64,000 nucleotides of DNA from Actinospineispora spinosispora DSM 44797 (GTDB taxonomy: Bacteria > Actinomycetota > Actinomycetes > Mycobacteriales > Pseudonocardiaceae), in assembly GCF_000429025.1 (NCBI RefSeq), contig NZ_KE386839.1, forward strand, positions 89,768 through 153,767, in the 5' to 3' direction. The position numbers and the translations under genes were made by a program. The notes below the pieces were generated by a model. That model was not told the DNA's origin. It ran no database searches and saw only the letters and a list, made by a program, of their open reading frames with translations. This document shows, piece by piece, positions 44,568 to 53,164 of the stretch. Every line of letters begins with the position of its first letter. Within the stretch, counting starts at the first letter, position 1.

Positions 44568-45662
44568 CTAGAGCGCGCCGAGCAGCCGTGAGGTGATCAG
44601 GACCTCGCCCAGCGCGGTCGCCGCGACGACGGCCAGTGCGATCGCGCCGACCACGAACGGCCGGAACCCGGTGGTGCGCATCTGTCGCAGGTCGAAGTTC
44701 AGCCCGACCCCGGCGAAGGTCAGCAGGAACGCCCACTTGGACAGGTTCCCCAGGCTCGCGATCTCCGGTTTGCTGAACAACCCCGCGGTGGCCAGCGCGG
44801 ACACCGCCAGGTAGCCGAGCACGAACTTCGGGAACCGCTGCCAGACGAACCCGGCGCGGGCGCTGAACCCGGTGCCGATCGCGGCGGCCTGGCCGCGCGA
44901 GGACCAGTACAGCGCGTAGAGCAGCACGACGAAGCCGATCAACGCGTTGCGGGTGTTCTTCACCAGGACCGCGACGTCCTGGGCGTGCGGTGAGTAGAGC
45001 GCGCCCGCCGCGGTGGTCTCCGCCGTGTTGTCGACCGCGAGACCGGCCCAGACGCCGTACTCGGTGTCGGTCAGCGCGAGCGCGTGCCCGATCAGCGGGA
45101 AGGTGAGTAGCGCGACGGCGCCCAGCGCGAGGATCGCGGCGATGGCGTAGCCGGAGTCCTCCTCGTCGGCCTCGATCGCGCCGCGCCCCGCGATGATCGC
45201 GGACACGCCGCAGATCGCCGTCCCCATCGCGAGCAGCGAGGTGAGCTTGCCGCTCAACCGCAGCCACCGTCCGAGCAGCAGCACGATGCCGGTGGCGATC
45301 GCGATGTCGATGAACACCAGCAGCAGGCTGACGCCGCCGAGGCGCAGCACGTCACCGATCAGGAAGCGGGCGCCGAGCAGCACGATGCCGATCTTCAGCC
45401 ACAGCTCGTAGGTGCCGACGCCGGGCTGGAAGACCCGATGCAGACCGACGGTGTTGCGGATCAGAGCGCCGAGCAGGATTGCCCACAGCACGTACTCGAT
45501 GTCCGGCAACGGCGTGTGCGTGGCGACGCCGAGTGCCTTGAACTCGGCCTGCGCCCACTTGCCGATCAGCCCGATCACCGCGAGCAGCACCAGGCCTGGC
45601 ACGTAGGACAACAGGGTCACCGGTGCCCTGCGCAGAGCTGGACTCTGCGCGCGGGTCACCAC
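44568..45662 (-). CDS. YeiH family putative sulfate exporter
   Basis: 364 aa, about 10 predicted membrane helices. Family marks: GILLGALIRNT-like segment (ILLGALIRNTVGL), LLGARFLIGDVLRLGG, MGTAICGVSAIIAGRGAIEADEED and AVDNTAETTAAGALYS. The YeiH/UPF0324 family is annotated as sulfate exporter. Last gene of the TSUP-ABC operon; start GTG 45662 or 45659, overlapping the stop of the 45-aa protein. Confidence 0.9.
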   Translation of the reverse strand: MVTRAQSPALRRAPVTLLSYVPGLVLLAVIGLIGKWAQAEFKALGVATHTPLPDIEYVLWAILLGALIRNTVGLHRVFQPGVGTYELWLKIGIVLLGARFLIGDVLRLGGVSLLLVFIDIAIATGIVLLLGRWLRLSGKLTSLLAMGTAICGVSAIIAGRGAIEADEEDSGYAIAAILALGAVALLTFPLIGHALALTDTEYGVWAGLAVDNTAETTAAGALYSPHAQDVAVLVKNTRNALIGFVVLLYALYWSSRGQAAAIGTGFSARAGFVWQRFPKFVLGYLAVSALATAGLFSKPEIASLGNLSKWAFLLTFAGVGLNFDLRQMRTTGFRPFVVGAIALAVVAATALGEVLITSRLLGAL

Positions 45663-45793
45663 GGGATCACCGGCAGCAGCCCGGTGCCGACGGCGACGAC
45701 GAGGACGCCGGCGACGATCACGGCGATCCAGTCGACGGACAGCCAGGGGCGTGGGCCCTCAGCGGGTTCGAGGGGAGGTTCGGGGGTACTCAT
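45656..45793 (-). CDS. 45-aa single-pass membrane protein
   Basis: A Pro-rich cytoplasmic start (STPEPPLEPAEGPRP) precedes one hydrophobic helix (about 22-42) ending LLPVIPW. ATG 45793 has GGAGTCC upstream, and its stop overlaps the yeiH-like start. This tight coupling suggests an accessory subunit of the exporter. Family not recognised. Confidence 0.7.
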   Translation of the reverse strand: MSTPEPPLEPAEGPRPWLSVDWIAVIVAGVLVVAVGTGLLPVIPW

Positions 45794-45837
45794 GACGGAC
45801 TCCGGCGAGTGAGACGGGACGGACGCGGACCCTGCGG

Positions 45838-45915
45838 TCAGCGACAGAACTCGTCGAACGCATGCTGGCGACGGCTCGGCCAGAACGTTTCCCAGGTGCA
45901 CTCGTCCGGAGTCAT
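45838..45915 (-). CDS. 25-aa peptide between the ABC permease and the 45-aa protein
   Basis: ATG 45915 lies 6 bp past the permease stop, with AGCAGGTAA about 7 bp upstream that overlaps the permease end. The peptide starts MTPDECTWETFW and ends FDEFCR, with Cys6 and Cys24, two Trp and two adjacent Arg. Codon use looks like the neighbours. It may be a real microprotein or a translated spacer controlling the two downstream genes. Confidence 0.5.
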   Translation of the reverse strand: MTPDECTWETFWPSRRQHAFDEFCR

Positions 45916-45921
45916 CGCCGG

Positions 45922-46803
45922 TTACCTGCTGATCGCGAGGCCGCGGGCGCGCAGCACCCGCTGCTCGACCGGACGGAACACCAGCAGCTCGATGCCGATC
46001 CCGACGATGAGGATCAGGAAGATCGCGGCGATCACCATCGACATGTTGTTGAAACTGCTGCCCTGCTCCAGGTAGGCGCCGAGGCCGACGCCGAGCAACG
46101 GGCCGGCGGCGATGATCTCGGCTGCCATCAGGGATCGCCAGGAGAACGCCCAACCCTGTTTGCATCCGGCGAGGTAGCCGGGCAGCGCGGCGGGCAGCAG
46201 GATGTGTCGTGCGCTGGCCAGGCCCCGGGCGCCGAGCACCTGCCCGACCCGGGGCAGCAGCGGTGGGATCTGGTCGATGCCGGCGACCAGGCCGTTGGCG
46301 ATCGACGGGATCGAACCGGCCAGGACCACGAAGTAGATCGTCGCGTCGGTCAGGCCGAACCACAGCACCGCGGCCGGCACCCAGGCCACGGACGGCAGGC
46401 TCTGCAGACCGGACAGCAGCGGTCCGATCGCGGAACGGACCACCGGGACCTTGGCGACGAGCAGACCGAGCGGCGTGGCGATGATCAGCGCGACCAGGAA
46501 CCCGAGGAACGCGCGGCTGATCGAGGTCCAGAGGATGGACCACACCTCACCGGTCGCCAGGACCTTGCTGAACTCCTGCCAGACCGACACCGGTGCCGGG
46601 AGCTTGAACTCCGGCCAGAACGCGGCCGCCCACAATCCCTGCCACAACGCCAGGAACAGCACCAACGCCACGAGAGGCGGCAGTCCGACGGTCACCGCGC
46701 GGCGCCACCACGGCGTGCGCTGCTCGATCGGCGTGTCGAGGGCGTCCAGGCCGGCGACCGTCGCCGCCGAGTCGTCCCGGACATCGGTCAGCTCAGGCGG
46801 CAT
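45922..46803 (-). CDS. ssuC: ABC transporter permease, sulfonate/taurine type
   Basis: 293 aa, six membrane helices after a ~35-residue cytoplasmic N-terminus. The EAA loop reads GARGLASARHILLPAALPGYLAGCKQGWAFSWRSLMAAE. Same class as SsuC/TauC/NrtB. It overlaps the ATPase gene by 11 bp. Sulfonate or sulfate-ester uptake is inferred from the flanking sulfur genes; the symbol is tentative. Confidence 0.87.
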   Translation of the reverse strand: MPPELTDVRDDSAATVAGLDALDTPIEQRTPWWRRAVTVGLPPLVALVLFLALWQGLWAAAFWPEFKLPAPVSVWQEFSKVLATGEVWSILWTSISRAFLGFLVALIIATPLGLLVAKVPVVRSAIGPLLSGLQSLPSVAWVPAAVLWFGLTDATIYFVVLAGSIPSIANGLVAGIDQIPPLLPRVGQVLGARGLASARHILLPAALPGYLAGCKQGWAFSWRSLMAAEIIAAGPLLGVGLGAYLEQGSSFNNMSMVIAAIFLILIVGIGIELLVFRPVEQRVLRARGLAISR

Positions 46804-47572
46804 GGCGGCTGATCACCTCGCGCAACCGTGCGGTGATCTCGTCGTGCAGCTCGGGCAGCCGGTCCTGGGCGCGCCGGACGTCCCACTGCCCGACGACCGT
46901 GCCGGGGCGCGACGACAGCAGCACGACCCGCTGGGCCAGCCGCAGCGCCTCCCGGACGTCGTGGGTGACGAACAGGACCGTGGTCCCGGTCGCCCGCCAG
47001 ACTCGCAGCAGCTCACCCTGCAGGACGTCCCGGGTGATCGCGTCGAGCGCCGCGAACGGCTCGTCCATCAGCAGCAGCCCGGAGGTCTCCTCGCCGGAGG
47101 TCGCCGACGCCAGCGCGCGGGCCAGCGCGACGCGCTGGCGCATGCCGCCGGACAGCTCGTGCGGGCGCTTGCGCCCCTGGCCGTCGAGCCGGACCAGCTC
47201 CAGCAGTTCCTGAGCGCGCTTGCGCCGGTCGCCGCGGCCCACACCGCTGAGCTGCAGCGGCAGCTCGACGTTGCGGGCCGCGTCCAGCCAGGGCAGCAGC
47301 GCGGGTTCCTGGAACATGAACGACGGCCGCGCGGAACCGCGGCGCAACTCGCCGGTGGTCGGCTGGTCGAGCCCGGCGATCAGGTTGAGCAGCGTCGACT
47401 TGCCGCAACCGGAGGCGCCCAGCAGGCACACGAACTCGCCGGGACGAACGTCGAGGTCGATGTCGCGCAGCGCGGTCACCGCGGTCGGGCCGGTCCCGAA
47501 GGTCTTGCCGATTCCGGTGAGCTGAACCGAGGACGTGCCGGAGGTGAGGGGCTGCTCGATCGTCGCGGTCAT
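46793..47572 (-). CDS. ssuB: ABC transporter ATP-binding protein, sulfonate/taurine type
   Basis: 259 aa. Walker A GASGCGKST near 53-61, Q-loop FMFQEPALLPW, signature LSGGMRQRVALARAL, Walker B LLLMDEPFAALD, and the switch histidine in FVTHDVREA. Belongs to the SsuB/TauB/NrtC group. Lies 7 bp after the binding-protein gene. Confidence 0.9.
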   Translation of the reverse strand: MTATIEQPLTSGTSSVQLTGIGKTFGTGPTAVTALRDIDLDVRPGEFVCLLGASGCGKSTLLNLIAGLDQPTTGELRRGSARPSFMFQEPALLPWLDAARNVELPLQLSGVGRGDRRKRAQELLELVRLDGQGRKRPHELSGGMRQRVALARALASATSGEETSGLLLMDEPFAALDAITRDVLQGELLRVWRATGTTVLFVTHDVREALRLAQRVVLLSSRPGTVVGQWDVRRAQDRLPELHDEITARLREVISRHAA

Positions 47573-47579
47573 ACCGGGA

Positions 47580-48656
47580 TCACCTCTGGGTGTTGTCGAG
47601 GCCGGCGGCGTCCACCGTCGGCTTACCGGCGGCCTGCAGGACCTTGTTGAGCTCGGTGACGTCCACGAACCCGTTCAGCTCGGTCGCGGTCGGCGCGACA
47701 CCCGCGGTCACGCTGTCCTTGGCCAGCTGCGGGAACGACGCGGCGAGCGGGTCCGAGCTGAAGGACAGCTCGGAGAACGCCCTGTCGAGCACCTTCTGGC
47801 TCAGGCTTGAGTTGGTGAGCCGCTTGATGGCCTCGTTGGTGACGGTCTTCGCCTCGGCCTGGTTGTTCGTGGCGAAGTCGATGGCCTGCTGCTCACCGCG
47901 CAGCAGCGCGTCCACCGTCTCCGGGTGCGCGCGCAGGAAGTCGGTGCGCACGATCAGCACGGTGCTCGGGAACTGCCCGTTCGGCCACAGCGTCTTCTCG
48001 TCGACCAGCACGCTCGCGCCCGCGTCGACCAGCCGCGAGCTCCACGGCTCGGGCAGCCAGCCACCGGCGACCTGACCGCTCTTGAACAGGTCGAGGGTGC
48101 GCGGGTTCTGCAGGTTCTGCACCGCGACCTGGTCCGGGCCGGTGCCGACGGTCAGGTTGTGCTCCTTGAGCCACTTCTTGAACGCGACGTCCTGCGTGTT
48201 CGCCAGCTCGGGTGTCGCGATCGTCTTGCCCTTGAGCTGCTCCGGCGAGGTGATGCCCGGCTGAACGACGAGCTGCGCGCCACCGGACGTCGAGCCGGCG
48301 ATCAGCCGGACGGTCTCACCCTTGGACTGGGCGAACGCGTTGATCGCAGGGCTGGACCCGACGAACGTGGCGTCCAGCGATCCGCCGAGCAGAGCCGCGA
48401 CCGCGGGCGGTCCGGAGTTGAACGGCTGTGAGATCAGCTTGGTGTTGCCGAGCTCCTTGGCGAAGAAGCCCTTGTCGAGACCGATGAGCGCGGGCGCGTG
48501 CGTGATGTTGGGGAAGTAGCCCAGCCGCAGCTCGGTGGCCGGTCCCTGGCTCGCGGGCGCGGCGGAGGGTGAGCTGTCGCTGCCGGCCCGGGAACAACCG
48601 GCGAGTGCCGCTGCCAGTGCCAGAGCCACGGTCAGAACACGAAGGTGGCGGTTCAT
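47580..48656 (-). CDS. ssuA: ABC transporter substrate-binding lipoprotein, sulfonate/taurine type
   Basis: 358 aa from ATG 48656 (GTG 48665 also in frame). Lipoprotein signal with lipobox ALAGC near residue 20. Then an NMT1/SsuA-like fold: LRLGYFPNITHAPALIGLDKGFF, VGSSPAINAF, and KTIATPELANTQDVAFKKWL. Binds aliphatic sulfonates, sulfate esters or taurine in related systems. 68 bp after the TSUP gene. Confidence 0.88.
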   Translation of the reverse strand: MNRHLRVLTVALALAAALAGCSRAGSDSSPSAAPASQGPATELRLGYFPNITHAPALIGLDKGFFAKELGNTKLISQPFNSGPPAVAALLGGSLDATFVGSSPAINAFAQSKGETVRLIAGSTSGGAQLVVQPGITSPEQLKGKTIATPELANTQDVAFKKWLKEHNLTVGTGPDQVAVQNLQNPRTLDLFKSGQVAGGWLPEPWSSRLVDAGASVLVDEKTLWPNGQFPSTVLIVRTDFLRAHPETVDALLRGEQQAIDFATNNQAEAKTVTNEAIKRLTNSSLSQKVLDRAFSELSFSSDPLAASFPQLAKDSVTAGVAPTATELNGFVDVTELNKVLQAAGKPTVDAAGLDNTQR

Positions 48657-48724
48657 CTTGTCCACTTCTATCGATTTGGCAGCGATTTGGGGGAGAGGCG
48701 TGGTCGGGTCGGTGACGCGATCGG

Positions 48725-49630
48725 TCAGTGGACGGGGTCGAGCTGCTTCTCGGTGACCGGCCGCGCGGTCCGGGTACGGGGGGTGAGGACGGCCATGACG
48801 ACGAAGCCGACGACGGCGGCCGCGATCAGGAACGGGGTGCCGACGTTGAGCAGCGCCAGCGCGGAAGCGAGCAGCACGGCCGTCACGACCGGCCGGATGA
48901 CGGCGGCGGGTCCCTGCGCGGACACCTTCGCACCGAGATACACGCCGGGCAGGGCGCCGAGCAGCAGCGCGGTGGTCAGCGCGAACTGCACGTCACCGAA
49001 CAGCAGGTGTCCGAGCGTCGCGGCCGCGACCAGCGGGATCGCCTGCACGATGTCGGTGCCCACCAGCTTGGCCGGGCGCAGCGTCGGGTAGGCGAGCAGC
49101 AGCAGCGCGATGATGACGGAACCCGCGCCGACCGAGGTCATGCCGACGGCGAAGCCACCGACCACGCCGATCACGATGGTGCGCAGTGGACGGATCACCA
49201 GCGGCTGCTCGTCTTGGCCGTCGAGTGCGTCACGGCGGCGGTTGCGCCGATCCAGCAGCTGCCGGGCGACCATCATCGCCACCGAGGCACACAGCGCGAC
49301 GCCGATGATCACCTTGAGGTTGCCCTGCACCCCGGCTGAATGGCCGATCGCGCCGATCAGCACGGCACCCGCGAACGCCGACGGCACCGATCCCAGGGTC
49401 AGCCAGCCGACGAGCTTCCAGTCGACCGTGCGCTGCCGAAGGTGCACCGCGCCACCGACCGGCTTCATCACCAGCGAGGTCAGCAGGTCACTGGAGATCG
49501 CCGCAAGCGGCGCGACCCGGAAGAACAGCACCAGCAGCGGGGTGAGCAGCGCGCCACCACCCATGCCGGTCAGTCCGACCAGGAAGCCGACCAGCAGTCC
49601 GGCGACGGACAGCGAGAGATCGAGGTGCAC
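48725..49630 (-). CDS. TSUP family sulfite/sulfonate-type permease
   Basis: 301 aa, two repeated halves with FLVGLTGMGGGALLTPLLVL near 17-36 and GMTSVGAGSVIIALLLL near 160-176. This is the first structural gene of the sulfur-transport operon. GTG 49630 is 46 bp downstream of the leader-peptide stop. In a sulfonate context it probably exports excess sulfite or imports a sulfur oxyanion. Confidence 0.88.
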   Translation of the reverse strand: MHLDLSLSVAGLLVGFLVGLTGMGGGALLTPLLVLFFRVAPLAAISSDLLTSLVMKPVGGAVHLRQRTVDWKLVGWLTLGSVPSAFAGAVLIGAIGHSAGVQGNLKVIIGVALCASVAMMVARQLLDRRNRRRDALDGQDEQPLVIRPLRTIVIGVVGGFAVGMTSVGAGSVIIALLLLAYPTLRPAKLVGTDIVQAIPLVAAATLGHLLFGDVQFALTTALLLGALPGVYLGAKVSAQGPAAVIRPVVTAVLLASALALLNVGTPFLIAAAVVGFVVMAVLTPRTRTARPVTEKQLDPVH

Positions 49631-49676
49631 GATGAGGTGCCTGCCTAACGACGACGAGTGCGGAGCGGACCGGGGT

Positions 49677-49745
49677 TCAGAAACCCGTCCGACAACATGC
49701 GGTGAAAATCCGCATCAGGTCGACGTGCAGACGACGAACCAGCAT
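49677..49745 (-). CDS. 22-aa cysteine-containing leader peptide (transport operon)
   Basis: Reads MLVRRLHVDLMRI, then FTACCRTGF, stop. It matches the actinobacterial 'putative leader peptide' type ([VS]RRxHVDL near the start, Cys near the end), known upstream of sulfur genes. The tandem Cys codons (TGT TGT, residues 17-18) near the end fit cysteine-sensing translation. It lies 46 bp before the TSUP start. A longer form from an upstream GTG is possible. Confidence 0.75.
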   Translation of the reverse strand: MLVRRLHVDLMRIFTACCRTGF

Positions 49746-49748
49746 CGG

Positions 49749-49761
49749 CCGGATAATCCGG
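49749..49761. promoter_or_regulatory. 13-bp palindrome at the leader-peptide start
   Basis: CCGGATAATCCGG has perfect arms CCGGAT/ATCCGG around one base and ends 3 bp before the leader ATG. It could be an operator for the adjacent Rrf2 regulator. Confidence 0.45.
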
Positions 49762-49836
49762 GCAGCTTCGATTCGTGTGTGCACTCATCGATGCTGACAT
49801 TCTTGAGCCGCATAGTCAACAAACTGTGAGTTGGCA

Positions 49837-49853
49837 ATCAGGGGTCTGATCAG
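49837..49853. promoter_or_regulatory. Overlapping palindromes upstream of the Rrf2 gene
   Basis: ATCAG-GGGT-CTGAT (49837-49850) overlaps CTGATCAG (49846-49853), in the AT-richer divergent region between the leader peptide and rrf2. Possible autoregulatory site. Confidence 0.4.
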
Positions 49854-49907
49854 CACTGATGTACCACTGGACTCAGCGGTCACCGGTCGATGCGCAAGGA
49901 TGGGTAC

Positions 49908-50378
49908 GTGCAGATTTCGGCGAGGGCGGACTACGCGCTGCGCGCACTGTGCGTGTTGGCGAGCGCGCCGGACGAATGCGCGGTGAAGGCAGACGAGATC
50001 GCGTCGGCGCAAGGCATTCCGCGTACTTTCCTGGACGGGATTCTGGTGGAGCTCCGCAGGGCCGGCCTGATCGCCAGCCGTCGGGGTCGCGACGGTGGGC
50101 ACCGTCTTGCTCGTCCGGCGTACGCGATATCTCTGGCCGACGTGATCCGAGTGACCGACGGGCCGTTGGCGCTGGTCAGGGGGCAGCGGCCGGAGTCTCA
50201 CGCGTACGACGGTGCCGCTCGGCATCTGCAGGATGTGTGGGTGGCCGTGCGGGCGAGCCTGCGAGAGATCCTGGAGTTGACCACGGTCGCGCAGGTCGTC
50301 GATGGTGAGTTGCCTGAGGCTGTGACTGCCTATACGTGTCAGGACCGGTCTTGGCAGTCGGTGTGGCCGCCGCAGTAG
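49908..50378 (+). CDS. Rrf2 family transcriptional regulator
   Basis: 156 aa from GTG 49908, with AAGGA 7 bp upstream; ATG 49890 is a weaker choice. Starts MQISARADYALRALCVLA, with the recognition helix around GIPRTFLDGILVELRRAGLI and the wing SRRGRDGGHRLARPA. The three-cysteine Fe-S cluster of IscR/NsrR (near 90-105) is absent, so it is closer to the CymR type that senses cysteine-metabolism status through partner proteins. Divergent from the sulfur-transport operon, its likely target. Confidence 0.87.
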   Translation: MQISARADYALRALCVLASAPDECAVKADEIASAQGIPRTFLDGILVELRRAGLIASRRGRDGGHRLARPAYAISLADVIRVTDGPLALVRGQRPESHAYDGAARHLQDVWVAVRASLREILELTTVAQVVDGELPEAVTAYTCQDRSWQSVWPPQ

Positions 50379-50390
50379 GTTCGGTCTCGT

Positions 50391-51106
50391 CCCCGCTGGC
50401 TTCTCGAGTTCCTGGCGTGCAGTCGCTATCCCCGCTGGCTCGTCAGTGTGCTTGGCGTGGCGGGCCGGCCTCAACCCCCGGCTGGCGCCGGCCTCGCGCG
50501 GGTTCCTGGTTGCACGTAGTTCGGGGGCGAGGTTTCAGGGTTGACCCCGACCCGCCACGCCAAGTGCCGGCCAGTATCGCGGGGATGGGGGAGCTGCGCG
50601 GCGCTTGTGTTGGTCACGGCTGCGCCGCGCCCCCGCGGTCTCCGGGTGCACTGCGCTCGTTGTGTGCGCGTGCCCCGGGGTATCCAAGATCACCCCATCT
50701 GTCACATGCGTAACGCTCGGGGTGACTTCGCAGAGGCTCGTGTCGCGTCGCACATGTTCCAACATGTGCGACGCAACACGTAGCTCTGCGAGGCGTGACA
50801 AAAGTGACCACAGAGACTCCTGGGACTACGTGATCGCGCGAGGGCGCAGCCCGATGCGCAAAGAAAGCGCCATCGGCCCGCCACCACCTACGACGTGCAC
50901 GCACACCACCCCCATCCCCGCGATCCTGGCTCAGCACTTGGCGTGGCCGCCCGCTGTCAACCCTGAAACCTCGCCCCCGAACCCGCGCAACCAGGAATCT
51001 GCGCGAGGCCGGCGCCAGCCGGGGGTTGAGGCCGGCCCGCCACGCCAAGCACACTGAGAGCCAGCGGGGATGCACCCACCACGCCAGGAACGAGAAGCCA
51101 GCGGGG
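50391..51106. repeat. 716-bp palindromic repeat element (copy A)
   Basis: Both ends carry CCCCGCTGGCTTCTCG as inverted termini, and the outer ~190 bp of each side are near-identical inverted arms (compare GTGCTTGGCGTGGCGGGCCG at left with its inverse ending GCCACGCCAAGCAC at right). The centre holds a perfect 14-bp hairpin GCGTCGCACATGTT/AACATGTGCGACGC (50745-50774), extended by CGCAGAG/CTCTGCG. No transposase and no credible gene lies inside; frames through it are by-products of the symmetry. It fills the space between convergent rrf2 and the chelatase gene. Confidence 0.85.
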
Positions 51107-51122
51107 ATGGGCGCCCCAAAGA

Positions 51123-51878
51123 TCACCCCACGGCGCGAGCAGGCTCCCCAAAGGCATCCAGATACCGAGACACGACCAACGAAGCAACCGAGGGATCAGC
51201 CCCTAGAGGCGGGGCGATCAGCGCGGAAGGACAAGCCGACAACGCGGCATCGGACACCCGCCGGGACAACAACCCAGGAGCCAAGAACCAGCTGGCCACG
51301 GCGATCCGCCCAGCGCCGGCCTTCTGCAACTGCGACACAGCCCGCGGCACCGAAGGCGATACACCAGTCGCAAAAGCAGCGACACAGCTACGCCACCGAT
51401 GAGAACGGGCCAACGACGACGCCAGCTCGTGAACTGCCTGGTTCGCGGCGGGACGAGACGATCCGGTAGCCGCCAGCACGACCCCGAGGTCCGGCGCGGA
51501 CAGTGGTCCCGGGACGACCGAGGCGAGCCGACCAAGCAGAGTCGACACCAGCAACGGCCCGTTCCCGAGAACGGACGCCACCCGGATGTCCAGCAGCGGA
51601 AGCCGAGCGCTGGACCGCGAGACGATGCCGGGCAGGTCCACCCGGGCATGGAACGCACTACCGAGCAGCAACGGCACCACGATCGCCGACCGGTGGCCGG
51701 CGGAGGCGACCGCTTCCAGGACCTCGGGCAGCCGTGGCGTGTTCAGGTCCAGGAAGCTGAGCCGGACGTCGAGGTCGGGCCGCTGGCGGCGCACCTCGTC
51801 CATGAGTGCGGCGATCGTCGCCGCCGATGACGGGTCCCGACTGCCGTGCGCCACCGCGACCAGCGCGGGTGAGTGCAT
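51123..51878 (-). CDS. Sirohydrochlorin chelatase-family protein
   Basis: 251 aa from ATG 51878, sharing a base with the cysN stop (TGATG). CbiX/SirB-type chelatase with the metal-binding start ALVAVAHGSRDPSSA and a second half-domain (ATGSSRPAANQAVHELASSLA). In a sulfite-reductase operon it would insert iron into sirohydrochlorin to make siroheme. The second-half histidines are less clear. Confidence 0.85.
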   Translation of the reverse strand: MHSPALVAVAHGSRDPSSAATIAALMDEVRRQRPDLDVRLSFLDLNTPRLPEVLEAVASAGHRSAIVVPLLLGSAFHARVDLPGIVSRSSARLPLLDIRVASVLGNGPLLVSTLLGRLASVVPGPLSAPDLGVVLAATGSSRPAANQAVHELASSLARSHRWRSCVAAFATGVSPSVPRAVSQLQKAGAGRIAVASWFLAPGLLSRRVSDAALSACPSALIAPPLGADPSVASLVVSRYLDAFGEPARAVG

Positions 51879-53164
51879 CAGCCGACCGACTCCGGCGTCA
51901 GCGGCGTCCCGACCAGGCCCGCGGCGAGGGTGTTGCCGGTCGGCGGGTCGATCAGCAGGAACGCGCCGGTCGCCCGGCTGTCCGCGTAGTCGTCGACCGG
52001 CAGTGGGTCGGCGGTGCGGATGCTGACCCTGCCGATGTCGTTGATCTCCAGCTTCTCCGGGACGCTCAGGGTGAGGGTCTCGGTGTCGAGCCGGTCGTGC
52101 AGCTCGCCCACGATCGCCTGGGTGACCCTCGTGCCGTGCTTGAGCAGCAGCCGCGCGCCGGGACGCAGCGGCTGCTCGGCCAGCCAGCACAGCGTGGTCT
52201 CCAGCTGGTCGGTGACCCGCGGCGGAGCGGCGGCGTCCACGATCACGCTGCCGCGCGCGACGTCGAGGTTGTCGGCGAGCAGCACCGTGACACTGCGCCC
52301 GGCACTCGCTGACTCCAGAGGGCCATCGGCCGTGTCGACCGAGGTGACCGTGCTGCGCAACCCCTCGGGCAGCACCAGCACCTCCTGGCCGGGGCGCACG
52401 GTGCCGGCGGCGACCTGGCCCGCGTAGCCGCGGTAGTCGGGGTGCTCGGCGGTGCGCGGCCGGATCACGTACTGCACCGGGATGCGCATCGGCGCGTCCA
52501 GGTCCGGGCTCACCACCGGTACCGACTCCAGGTGCTCCAGCAGGGTCGGGCCGCCGTACCAGGGGGTGTTCTCCGACGGCTCGACGACGTTGTCGCCGAC
52601 CAGCGCGGACACCGGGATGGTCACCACCCGCTCCTGCGAGTAACCCAGCGCGGTCGACAGGCCGTTGAAGTCCTTGGCGATCGCGGTGAACACCGCCTCG
52701 TCGTAGTCGACCAGGTCGATCTTGTTCACCGCCAGCACCAGACGCGGCACCCGCAGCAGCGCCAGCACCGCCGCGTGCCGGCGGGTCTGCTCGACCACAC
52801 CGAAGCGGGCGTCGACGAGCAGCACCGCCAGCTCGGCGGTCGACGCGCCGGTCACCGTGTTGCGCGTGTACTGCACGTGACCGGGAGTGTCGGCGAGTAC
52901 GAACTCGCGCTTCGGGGTGCCGAAGTAGCGGTAGGCGACGTCGATCGTGATGCCCTGCTCACGTTCCGCGCGCAGGCCGTCGACCAGCAGCGACAGGTCC
53001 GGCGTCGCCAGTCCCTTGTCGACCGAGGCACGCTGAACGGCCTCGATCTGGTCGGCGAGGACCGATTTGGTGTCGTACAGCAGCCGCCCGACCAGCGTGG
53101 ACTTGCCGTCGTCGACGCTGCCCGCCGTGGCAAACCGCAGCAGATCCCTGGGAGCCTGAGACAT
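51878..53164 (-). CDS. cysN: Sulfate adenylyltransferase large subunit
   Basis: 428 aa GTPase subunit of ATP sulfurylase. G1 GSVDDGKST near 15-23, REQGITIDVAYRYF, G3 DTPGHVQYTRN, G4 NKIDLVDY. With CysD it makes adenosine 5'-phosphosulfate. No APS-kinase (CysC) fusion follows, consistent with the direct APS route through CysH. ATG 53164 overlaps the cysD stop. Confidence 0.96.
   Translation of the reverse strand: MSQAPRDLLRFATAGSVDDGKSTLVGRLLYDTKSVLADQIEAVQRASVDKGLATPDLSLLVDGLRAEREQGITIDVAYRYFGTPKREFVLADTPGHVQYTRNTVTGASTAELAVLLVDARFGVVEQTRRHAAVLALLRVPRLVLAVNKIDLVDYDEAVFTAIAKDFNGLSTALGYSQERVVTIPVSALVGDNVVEPSENTPWYGGPTLLEHLESVPVVSPDLDAPMRIPVQYVIRPRTAEHPDYRGYAGQVAAGTVRPGQEVLVLPEGLRSTVTSVDTADGPLESASAGRSVTVLLADNLDVARGSVIVDAAAPPRVTDQLETTLCWLAEQPLRPGARLLLKHGTRVTQAIVGELHDRLDTETLTLSVPEKLEINDIGRVSIRTADPLPVDDYADSRATGAFLLIDPPTGNTLAAGLVGTPLTPESVG

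Noticed and set aside
49641..49797. Alternative ~51-codon frame overlapping the leader peptide upstream of the TSUP gene
   Set aside because: It lacks any family pattern, while the 22-aa frame in another phase matches the known leader-peptide type.
50605..51126. Short frames (about 150-170 codons, both strands) inside element A
   Set aside because: They follow from the inverted symmetry of the element and are Arg/Cys-rich without domains.
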